A stretch of DNA of 64,000 nucleotides from assembly GCA_025175895.1 (NCBI GenBank), contig CM045998.1, positions 19,267,153 through 19,331,152 of the forward strand, in the 5' to 3' direction. Positions 55,113 through 64,000 of this stretch are shown here, piece by piece (positions within the stretch are counted from its first letter, which is position 1; every line of letters begins with the position of its first letter). Position numbers and translations under genes: made by a program. The notes beneath the pieces were generated by a model. That model did no database searches, was not told the DNA's origin, and was given only the letters and a program-made list of their open reading frames with translations. The DNA comes from Wurfbainia villosa. Lineage: Eukaryota > Streptophyta > Magnoliopsida > Zingiberales > Zingiberaceae.

Positions 55113-56859
55113 ATTTATTTGATATCAGAGCTAGGTTTCGAGTTCCTTAGGGTTTTTGGATTTTTCGGAGTTCGCTACGTTTGGCAGGTTTTTGGGAGTC
55201 AATCTAGAAATTTTTTGGATTGGTATGGATTTTCGGCGATTTTTATGTTTCGGAAATTCGAGGTATTATTGACGAGGTTAAATTGGGGGATTTGGCGGCG
55301 ACAGGACCTCTCCTGGTGGCAAACTAGGTCTGATGATTAATTTTATATGTTATTACTTGTAGTAACATCTGGTAATAAATTTAACAGATATGAGACGAGG
55401 TGGGCGTGCTCCTGCACCGAGACGTGGTGCAGGGCAACCATGCAAGAGGACAGTGAGATCTCTGGCGATGGAGTTGCCAGAAAGGTCTATAGAGTTATGA
55501 CACATGTGCAGACTCATAGTAGGGGTCGCCCACCAAGGCGATCAGCCGGAGTTGCCGTTAGTATTTATACTCCCAGTTAGATTGGCTATGTGTTTAGTGG
55601 ATAACAGGAAATAACATTTAGTGTGTTGGTCACTATTCGTAATCGTAGATGGAGTTGACCACGTGATTGACCTGTTCAGACTGTGAGTCTTGAACCTGTG
55701 TCCGAAAAGATGAATTGCCTTTGAGAGCTGACTGATATCGAGTCTGAAAGCAGGGGTCAAGTCGTCACATTTGTTGTAGAAATCAAGGACCACAGTGTTA
55801 GGAATTTTCACTAATTATGCTAGTCAGATTATTACCCTGTGGGGTAATGGACAAGGAATGTATACTATTGTTGATAAAGAAAATGGAGGTTTAAGTTACG
55901 AAGTTCCATAGGGATTTTGATCCTTGAGCTGCTTGAGCTTAGATCGATAACGTTGAAGGTACTTTTAAGTACCTAACTTGTATTTATATAGGGGGAGTGG
56001 AGTTAGTTTCTTACTATTGCAATGATCAAGTTGTTACTTGGTGGAATATGTAGAAGAATTTTGGGGAAATAACCCATTACGGGATCACGGATTCATGATG
56101 TTTTCGAGAGACAGTATTTCCCTATGCTATTTTGTATGACTCATTGTTGGGGAATTCTTGAGTCTTAAGTTGAGTGATCAATTGTTAATGGAGTTCACTA
56201 TAGAGTTTGTTAGATTTGCAGAGTTTACCCCCACTTAATGGCTCAAGGTAGTGATTGAGTTGTTTTCGATCACCCACGATTTATTGGCTTACATTGGGAT
56301 TAGGATAGTTGGATTTTCCATCAGTTCCTATTGGGAGGCATTAGGTTGAGTCATATTTATGAAAATGACACTGCAAAAAGTGTCTCAAGATAATAGTGTA
56401 GTCAATCTAGTGATAATAACCTACATTTCTGATAAGGCAATCGTAGAAGTCGTGAACGTGCTCCTCTAGCTGAATTCACGTGGCATTATTTCGTTCCCAT
56501 GTTGTTGCTCGATATTGATCATGTCTGTTGCTAGAGATGGTAACTTGATGTTGATGATGGAAGTTTACAACCTCTTGAGTGATTGAGGAATTAGTTGGAA
56601 TTTTAGTTTATTGTTGGTGGTGATCAAGGCTCTGTCCCAGGAATGAAAGATTGATGAAACACTTCAATTCCAAGCGGAAAGCAGGAATATGGATTAAAGC
56701 TTTCTCCTCAGATTTACGTGGCTATCAGAAATGGTTTGTGCACTTATGGAGATATGAAGCTGGTTGTGTGGTTCTTGAAGAAAATGATAGGAAGGGGTGT
56801 ACACCTAGATGCATACAGTTACCGAATTCTTATTCTAGGTCACTGTGAAATAGGGAATC
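55113..56859 (+). mobile_element. K internal fragment, decayed
   Basis: After the primer site, an ATG at 55390 opens a basic Arg/Gly/Pro-rich start (MRRGGRAPAPRRGAG) of the kind that begins Tekay-type gag, but it stops after about 36 codons. From about 55500 to 56859 I recognise no protease, RT or integrase motif. The region is cut at 56859 by element I. Confidence 0.55.
55120..55131 (+). promoter_or_regulatory. Primer-binding site of K (tRNA-iMet type, one base off)
   Basis: TGATATCAGAGC, seven bases after the LTR end TGTGACA. It differs from TGGTATCAGAGC at one base. Confidence 0.8.
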
Positions 56860-57914
56860 TGTTGGATCGATTTGAGCGCTAGAGGGGGGGGGTGAATAGC
56901 GATAAGAAAAAACTTTTCGTAATCGTTCGAATTGGCACGAGTAAACGCAGCGGAAAGATAGCAATAAATAAATAAAAACACGAGGGGTTTTTACTTGGTT
57001 CGTAGCCTACGGCTACTACTCCAAGGCCCTAATGGTCCTTGACCACGCACGGAGGGCAAATATTAAACGAACTCCTTCTCGATAGAGATAGGAGTTAAGC
57101 GAATACAAAAACTCAATAAAGATTCAAGGTAGAGGGACACTCCCCCTCTCCTTGATATGATTTAAAGCTTGAAAATAAAGACAACTTATACAAAATTAAA
57201 GATTATACCGACGACTTCAAGGATTGGAGGTTGAAGCTTTAGTCGTCGCCGTCGTAGGGATGTCGAGAGTCGGAGCGTATCGGAAGCACTTGGAAGCTTT
57301 TGAATTGATGAAAAACCCTAGGTTTGGCCCTCCTTTTATAGCCTTTAAGCCCCTCAACGAATGGGTCTTCAACCAATCACAAATGGACACAAAACTCCTT
57401 GAAAAATGGTGATAAAGCTTGACTCCTCGAGGCTGATTTTTGACCACCGGTTGAACTGGCCGGTTGAACTGCCACGGCTGAATCGGCGGTTGAATCGCCA
57501 CGCTTGAATCAGCCACGATTTTTGACTAAAAAGGAGTTTAGCTCAAAATACAAGTGAATTCGACGGCCACTTGCCGTCCGATCTCAACATAGACCTTCCA
57601 TGGGAAGTCTTGGGTTGATCGACGCCAAGGACGCCCCCGCATAAAGGACACGACCTCACTTACGCTTGTACACACGAAGCTTACTCGATACTTACTTGTC
57701 GCTTTTGCTTCCGCCTTCCACTGATTCCTTCACGCCTCCGTAACTCGAGTGTCGCCGACCACCGCGCTTCCTCCGGTGTCGCTAGCCTTCACCCAAAGAT
57801 TGAGACTTTTCTCGCACACTTGATTTAGCTCGTGAGATAACAATATAAGCTTAACTTTGTATCGCTTGCTATAATCAAAACATAGGTTCGACTTAGGTGC
57901 CCACCGCACCAACA
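56860..57914 (-). repeat. 3' LTR of element I (minus strand)
   Basis: In minus-strand view it runs from TGTTGGTGCGGTGGGC (57914) to CTATTCACCCCCCCCC...GATCCAACA (56860). It is 1055 bp long and shares with the gag-only family the LTR start TGTTGGTGC, the CGCAGCGGAA/GTAGTAG-type middle and the end TATTCACCCCC-CTCTAGCG. A TATA box reads TATAAAA at 57334-57340 (minus). GAATC at 56855-56859 may be its duplication; the other end is outside the window. Confidence 0.88.
57334..57340 (-). promoter_or_regulatory. TATA box of I LTR
   Basis: TTTTATA on the plus strand reads TATAAAA in element orientation, in GGCTATAAAAGGAGGG. Confidence 0.7.
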
Positions 57915-57930
57915 ATCTCCCCTTTGATTT
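57915..57930 (-). promoter_or_regulatory. Polypurine tract of I
   Basis: Minus strand AAATCAAAGGGGAGAT, directly before the LTR start TTGTTGG. Confidence 0.85.
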
Positions 57931-58780
57931 ATGGCAAACCCACATACAAAGTTAAGCAAGCATGAAGAATAATAATGTGCATGAGAGAAAAAATGAAGAT
58001 TAAGTTGAGTAGTAAGGATTTTCTTCAAGTACTCCCTTGAGGAAACCTCCCCCTTGACCGAGGGTGAGTCTTTGAAGAAAGACCTTAATCCTCCCCCTTG
58101 AGGGTTGCTTTAAGTAATTAACATTACTTAAAATTAGCTTTAGTAAAACGTTTTAGTTAAGCCCTTTCTCCCCCTTAAGTAAAACACTAACGACATAAAT
58201 AAGTTAAGAATTCTCTTAACTTGGCCTTTTGTCAAAAGTTAAATAAGTTCTCAAAACCTAAAGTTAACTTTTGGTTTAAACATGAAGTAAGAGTTAAGTT
58301 ATCAAAAAAAGTTGAAAAAATTTGACCCCTGAACTTTGGCCTTTTTCTCCCTTTGCCGATATCGAAAAAGAGTAAGGGGTGTGTGGAAATCAAAATAATT
58401 GCTAAATTTAAAGTCCAAGCATGTTCCACATTTTTTATTAAAATAGTATATTGAAAATAAGCTCATCTATGAAATGTTCGACTCATATTTGGCTTGATTG
58501 ATATGAAGGATCAACCAGTCCTGGTCGGAGTCGGTTAGTATGTATGATTATACTCCATGGTTCATAGCGATGCACTAGCTCTACATCTGGAACCAGGAGT
58601 AAGGTCCTAACATCTCACGCCCATCTACGTGGCTAAGTACACAAACACATTAGTCCTATGTGTTGTGAGATGTATTGGCTCCTTAAATCTATAGGTGCAT
58701 GATATCTAAGGTATGACCTATGCTAGTTTCATGAAAAAGTAAGAAATAGTAGTAATATAATTTGCAAAACCTATTCTATT
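57931..58780 (-). mobile_element. I: non-coding 3' region
   Basis: This lies between the end of pol and the 3' LTR. Several 'ctcccccttgag' words (58040-58180) are extra purine tracts on the minus strand. No gene seen. Confidence 0.65.
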
Positions 58781-60330
58781 ACGCACATGCCTAATTTTCG
58801 CCTCAAGAGACTAAATCCCGGTAGTGGTTTAGTAAATATGTCCGCTAGGTTAGACTGAGTCAACATATTCGAAGTTGTATGGAGCCGGTGGCTACATGTT
58901 CTCGAATGAAATGGTGTTTTACCTCTATATGCTTTGTTCTTGAATGGCATATAGGGTTCTTAGTTAGATTTATCGAACTTATGTTGTCTACAAAAATTTT
59001 AGTTTTGGTGAAGTCCAACCTAAAGTCTCAGAGAGTGTGCTTCAGAGTTACACACACTCACCCATCGCAACGCGTATTCCCGGTGGTAGATAAGGCAACA
59101 CAATGTTGCTTCCTACTGCACTCCAACTCACTAGACTTGAGCCGAGTAGTTGACAACAACCACTCGTGCTCTTTCTATCGAGTTTACTACCGCATAATCC
59201 GAATCGAGTAGCCGATTAGTTCGAACTCAGAGATCTAGGTACCAATACCAACGCTATGTACCTCTTAAGATATCTAAGGATACGCTTAACTAGGGTTAGG
59301 TGAGACTCTTAGCACAGTTTGAAACTCAAGCACATACTTATCGCAATAGGATGTCGGGTCGACTATAGCTAAGTATAGGAGACTTCCTATCGCGCCCTAT
59401 AGTACTTTAAGTCAATGGACTTACTTTCTAGGTCTTCCTATGTTAACATTAATCGCCATTGGGGTGTTTATTATCTTAGCGCTTGCATTCCAAATCTTTA
59501 ATTAACTCCTTAGTGTATTTTTGTTGATATAGGTATATACCATCCTTAGTTTGTTTAATTTGTAGACCTAAAGAAACTTAACTCGCCTACTAAGTTCATT
59601 TCAAACTCACTTTCCATGAGTGAAACGAACTCGCTTAGTAAGGCCGAGTTAGAGGTTCCAAAAATTATATCGCCTACGTAAATTGAGCTATGAATATTTC
59701 TTTACCTAAGGTTTTTACGAAGAGAGTTGGGTCAACTAAGCCTTGGTTAAACCCTTTTGACTTGAGATGGATTGAAAGTCTCTCGCACTCAAGCTCGAGG
59801 AGTTTGTTTAAGTCCATAGAGAGCTTTCTTAAGTTTTAGAACATGGTCGGGTTTATCTAGATTTTCAATCCGGGTTGGCTAACATAAACTTCTTCTTTAA
59901 TGTATCCATTTAGGAATGCCGACTTAACATCCATTTGAAATAGCTTAAATCTCGATAAAGTGTGCATAAGCTAGCAACATTCGAATGGATTCGAGTCTAG
60001 CTATCGGGCATAGTTTCGTCCGTAATCTAAGCCTTCAACTTGATCGAACCCTTTGGCGACTAACCTAGCCTTGTTTCTAACTACTTCACCTTTATCATCA
60101 AGCTTATTTCTAAACACCCACCTTGTTCCAATTGTCGCTTTGTCTTTAGGTGGTGGTACTAATTCTACACTTCATTCCTAGTAAATTGAGCTAGCTCTTC
60201 TTGCATTGCAATAATCCAATCGGGATCAAGAAGAGCTTGTTCAATTGATTTGGGTTCTATCTTTGAAATTAAGGAAATTTGACTAAGGTTCCTATAGGAT
60301 GCTCTAGTTCGAACTCCTAGATTAGGATCT
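58781..60330 (-). pseudogene. Element I: Copia reverse transcriptase and RNase H, broken
   Basis: In minus-strand order: DPDWIIAMQEELAQF (about 60240-60190), FQMDVKSAFLNGYIKEEVYVS (about 59945-59880), SIYVGDIIFGTSNSALLSEFVSLMESEFEMN (from about 59688) and GLQIKQTKDGIY (about 59570), ending with RNase H text HHFIREHVATGSIQL (about 58920). The catalytic YVDD box is YVGD (59669-59680), so the first Asp is lost. Many stops and shifts are present. It is clearly Copia by the order integrase before RT. Confidence 0.85.
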
Positions 60331-61340
60331 CCTATCACTTGATCGATAGGGTGGTTAGTCCAATCCTAGATTGGGTTGGGTTTGTGTCACCTAATGCTTG
60401 ATCAATGGGGTGACTTGGTTGAACACTAGTTTGACTCGGATCACTTGTCACTTGGTCGACAAGAGAAGTTGGTCGATGTGGATTAGACTCGATCTCGTGG
60501 TCGAGAGTTAGGTCTAGTATGAGTAGGCTCGCTAATTGGGGTTGTCGGGTTTTTTTAGGTTCGTGTCCTTCATCAAATACTACATTGATAGTCTCCTCGA
60601 CTCTAAGGGTGTCGTGGTTATATACTCTATAAGCTCGGCTTGTAGTCGAGTATCCTAGAAATATTCCGGTCGTGGTTTTGGATGTAAATTTCCCTAGGTA
60701 ATCCTTAGTGTTTAGGATATGTACCTTACACCCAAATACCCTAAAGTACTTGATGTTAGGTATTTTATCGTGATAAATCTCGTACGAGGTCTTAAGGTGC
60801 CTCTTTACCATAAGGATCCTATTCGACATAGCAGCCGTGCTACTGCTCGCCAAAACCTATCGTAGGTTATATTCGCTTAACATGGTCCTAGTGGCTTCTT
60901 GTAGAGTTCGGTTTTTCCGCTCCACTAGGCCATTTTGCTGAGGGGTCCTAGGGCAAGAGAATTCATGGTGGTATCCGTTTAGGTTACAGAAGTCGGTGAA
61001 CCTTTGATTTTCGAATTCACCACCATGATCGCTTCTAAGTCTTTTAACCTTAAGGTCTTTTTGATTCTCGATTAATTTGAATAGATTGATTAATTGATCT
61101 AGGTATCATTTTTATGTTTGATGAACCTAACCTGTAAACTCGAGTAGTCGCCAATTATGACTAAGCAATATTGACTTTTATTGAGTGACTTGGCTCCATG
61201 TGAATCGAATAGATCCATATGCAGGAGCTCAAGTACACTTGAGGTCTGCTCTGGTTAGTTAACTTGTGTTGTGTCCTAGGTTGTTTTCCTTGTTGACAAG
61301 CATTACTGATTTTATTAACCAAGTTGTTGAGGTTGGGTAA
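60331..61340 (-). pseudogene. Element I: Copia integrase, broken
   Basis: Minus-strand text includes DLKVKRLRSDHGGEFE (about 61080-61015, second catalytic Asp), TPQQNGLVERKNRTLQEATRTML (about 60950-60880, catalytic Glu), then an open piece at 60853-60335 with KYFRVFGCKVHILNTKDYLGKF, GIFLGYSTTSRAYRVYN and INVVFDEG, the usual Copia integrase C-terminal text. Stops and shifts separate the pieces. Confidence 0.87.
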
Positions 61341-61542
61341 ACCTCCCGACTAAACCACTCGACTCATCTTGTGGACGAGTCTTGCGAGTGACCGAGTCGT
61401 TGCACCACAACCATGATTCCTCTTCTGTCATAAGACATTTGGGCCGAGGATTTGATTAAGTTCATTGTATAAATGTTATTTGTCCTAGTTCCTTTGAGTA
61501 TTGTTTTAGCTGTTTCATTTGTTTTAATTACACATTCATTTT

Positions 61543-61785
61543 CTAAAATACGACCTTATAGTTATTGTCACACAATTGGCTTACGCTAAAAAAGTTATAT
61601 TCAAAATTCTCTACAAGTAATACATTTTTAATAACAAAATTCGAGTTAAGCTCGATATCACCTGATCCGATGATTTTGAGCTTGTCGTTATTCCCAAAGG
61701 CTACCGATCCTTGTCGTTTGAATCGAAGCTTTGTGAATTTGAGTTGATCCCCAGTCATGTGTCGGGAGCAACCACTGTCCAACAT
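61543..61785 (-). pseudogene. Element I: Copia protease, 80-codon open piece
   Basis: LDSGCSRHMTGD at the start is the Copia aspartic protease active site (D-S-G), preceded upstream by W at a stop-free junction. The open stretch continues KIIGSGDIELNSNFVIKNVLLVENFEYNFFSVSQLCD, the usual end of the protease/pre-integrase part. It cleaves the polyprotein in intact elements. Confidence 0.88.
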
Positions 61786-61919
61786 CCATTGATCCTACAC
61801 ACAAGGTGGTTGGATTGGATGTTAGATTTTTATTTTTAAATTGGTTGTAAGTTGTTAAACCTAGGTCATCTCACCCAAATCTATATGATCAAGCATGTTA
61901 TACTTATGTGTTTTTTGTG

Positions 61920-62155
61920 AGATGACTCCCAATTAAATTTATTAAGTGGATTTAGGTTTAAGTGATTTTATGTTGAGATGATTTTCAATTAAATTGATTA
62001 AGTGGATTTAGGTTCAAGTAATTAGGATTTAGGTTCAAGTAATTTTATATTGAGATGATTTTCAATTAAGTTGATTAAGTGGATTTAGGTTCAAGTAATT
62101 TTATGTTGAGATGATTTTCAATTAAGTTTGATTAAGTGGATTTAGGTCCAAGTTA
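61920..62155 (-). repeat. Tandem repeat between gag and protease of I (about 60-66 bp, 4 units)
   Basis: Units of GATGATTTTCAATTAAGTTG followed by ATTAAGTGGATTTAGGTTCAAGTAATTTTATGTTGA recur about four times with small changes, one of them shortened around 62025. Confidence 0.85.
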
Positions 62156-62324
62156 GATTTGATTTAACCCAAGGCTTGTCAAGTTTACCTTTTCAAGATC
62201 ATGGCTTCCAGGTCGTGGCGAGGCATAGGGGCCTTCTTTTATCTGATCATCGACCACTTCCTTAGACAAAGCCATTTTCAAGAAAATGATGACTTGACTC
62301 ACCTAAGACTATTTCCTAGTCTAA

Positions 62325-62445
62325 CTAGTTATTTTTGAAAAGAGGCTCCCGAGGCTCAATCTTTTCAAGGATTTTAGTTGGTTATTTGAAAAGAGGCTCC
62401 CGAGGCTCAATCTTTTCAAGGATTTTTAGTTGGTTATTTGTGTAT
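62325..62445 (-). repeat. Two-copy tandem repeat of about 60 bp in I
   Basis: The words GAAAAGAGGCTCCCGAGGCTC and AATCTTTTCAAGGATTTT occur twice in direct order, nearly identical. Confidence 0.85.
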
Positions 62446-62559
62446 TCCAAGTGAGTTAAAAACAAAAATAAATCTAAGCATGCAATTTCTAAGTTAAAAC
62501 ACAAACATGTTTTGTACTGGCTCCCCCTAGACCGTTGAATCGGTTCGGTCTATCCACAT

Positions 62560-64000
62560 AGTGGATTTGGTCCTTGGGAACCCAGTACGAGTTAGATCCT
62601 AGAGTTGAAATCAAAGTGGTCTTAGGGACCCATGCTTGGACACATTTTTATGTCTACTTACGATTGACATATACGACTTATTGGTCGTGTTTGAGCTAAA
62701 CCCTAGTCCGGCCTTGTTGTACACGGCCCTTTGCGATCCAAGTAGGAGGTCAAGTCCTTTGGATCCCAAAGTAAACCTTTCCAACGTATTCCTAAGATCT
62801 TCGACTTGACTTTTCAAGAGTGAGTTCTCAACTCGAGTTTTTCAACCCGAGTTGAGTCCTTCTCTTGAACTCGACTAGTCGAAGAGGTTAGGAGACCTCG
62901 TGTTTGAGGAGTTTAACTTCCTCAACCAGTGGTCTCGACCTTGGACTCGGACTTAGCTAACTTCCTAGACAAAACCTAACCGTATTATGTAAAGTATTAA
63001 ATAAAGTACGACTCACCTTAAGGGTATCTTTTGAACCGGATGCGATCCGCGGCTTGACTTGAAGGTAGCTTCGTAGTCCGAATCATCCTCGTGTTCCGAC
63101 TCAAGTTCGGGTTCGGTCTCCGTGTCCGACTCAATTGATTTCGCCATGAAGACGCGTGGTCTTCGCCTTCTTCGGATGATGCTTCTTCCCATGTCGCGTT
63201 GAGGGCCTTCTTGTGCTTAGGTCCTTGGTGGTTGAGCTTGGGGCACTCGGACTTGATATGTCCAAACTGTTACACTCATAACACCTAATATTAGAACTTT
63301 TAGGTTTACCTTGGTTGGGTCGAGTCGTGGTTCGCCGTCCCCTTGGCTATTCTTCGAGCTAGGTTCATTAGTTCGGCAAACTCGGTCAACTTCTTCTTGG
63401 ACTCGTCTTCCTCCAGGTTGGTGGTGGCTTGCTGATTTTCTTCTTCTTTGATCCTCGCAAATAAAGCTATACCCTCTTGGGTTCCGAGTTGGATTGTTCA
63501 TGTAATTCAAATCGGAAAAGAGTTCATCTAACCTAATTTTAGAAAGATCCTTGGAGACCTTGTAGGCATCGACCATGGATGCCCACAAGGTAGTCCTCGA
63601 AAAGAGTTTAGAACATACCTTATAAGGTCGCGGTTTTCGACCTTTTGCCCGATTGCGTGTAAGTTGTTGACGATGTCCTGGACACGGGCGTGGAGTTGCG
63701 TCGCGGATTCGTGTTCCTGCATTTTTAGTGTGTACAATTTATTGAATAACAAATCACGCTTACATACCTTGGCTTGATCCGATCCTTCGTGTAACTCGAT
63801 TAGTTTAGTCCAAAGATCCTTTGCGCTTATGAAGGGGCCGACGCGATTTAACTCCTCCTTGGATAGGCCGCATTGGAGGATTTGTGTTGCCTTGGCGTCG
63901 GCTTCGACTTGTCGTTTTGTTGCAAAGGTCCATTGATCATAATCCAAGGAGTCACCCACTTCATTAGTCGGAAGTGTGAAACCCGTTTGGATTATGATCC
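62560..64000 (-). pseudogene. Element I: Copia gag, broken; 5' end outside window
   Basis: From the right edge, an open piece (63959-63528) gives the UBN2 gag core: YDQWTFATKRQVEADAKATQILQCGLSKEEL, AKDLWTKLIELHEGSDQAK, LLFNKLYTLKMQEHESATQLHARVQDIVNNL. A knuckle near 63290-63240 reads CYECNS in one frame and GHIKSECPKL in the next, so a one-base deletion splits it. The C-terminal junction text LGSNSYWVPKDQIHYV is at about 62605-62560, the same WVPK junction that ends gag in A, B and H. The 5' LTR would lie to the right of 64000. Confidence 0.85.

Overview
This window is flowering-plant nuclear DNA made almost entirely of LTR retrotransposons inserted into one another. I found no host gene, rRNA, tRNA or CRISPR array. 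The evidence for a plant is: Copia gag/pol with UBN2-type gag, CCHC knuckles and tRNA-iMet primer sites (TGGTATCAGAGC); an Athila-lineage Ty3/Gypsy element with its TGGCACCGTTGCCGGGGA primer site; and a 2.9-kb Tekay/Del-like LTR. The species cannot be read from this sequence.

Layout, with my element letters. E is an old, broken Copia pol gene (1681-2344 and 22938-25440, plus strand). Element F, of which only the tail and 3' LTR are present (1-1680), abuts E at its zinc knuckle. Element C (2345-22937, plus) is inserted in E with duplicated CCTAG. C itself carries three later insertions: B (2665-8790, minus, duplicated TTGGT) and A (9434-16188, plus, duplicated GAAAA), both in C's 5' LTR, and the solo LTR D (17821-19407, minus, duplicated CTTAT) in C's gag. 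C's 5' LTR is therefore in three pieces. Downstream of E, an almost complete Athila element J (25986-37099, plus, duplicated AATCT) has inserted. An AT-rich stretch of about 2.5 kb (37105-39591) without recognisable genes follows. Then comes G (39592-52165, plus), whose 3' LTR was hit by H (45383-51891, plus, duplicated GGCTT) and then cut by the Tekay-like element K (from 52166). K is cut by a minus-strand Copia element I (56860 to beyond the window end).

The main biological content is one superfamily of non-autonomous elements (A, B, C, G, H, with F and D as partial copies). Each intact member has 1.4-1.6 kb LTRs, a tRNA-iMet primer site, a single gag-like gene with two zinc knuckles, then 1.6-1.9 kb of conserved non-coding DNA and a polypurine tract. 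There is no protease, integrase or reverse transcriptase. This matches the published TR-GAG concept. Only B's gag (5706-7286) is uninterrupted; the others carry stops or frameshifts. Gag ends at the Copia gag/protease junction motif WVPK, and element I, which does have pol, carries the same motif and similar LTR ends. The I lineage is therefore a plausible source of enzymes.

The U3 part of these LTRs is unusual. It contains arrays of short stem-loops (CCAAG...CTTGG units, or AAGC...GCTT units in B), followed by clusters of the palindrome CAGTCGACTG, which in some copies are replaced by CGATCG/GATCATTG words, then a TATA-like box. The Athila element has its own recurrent word, ACACAGGCGTG, in LTR, coding region and 3' region. 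All domain calls are by eye from translated sequence; no database search was possible.
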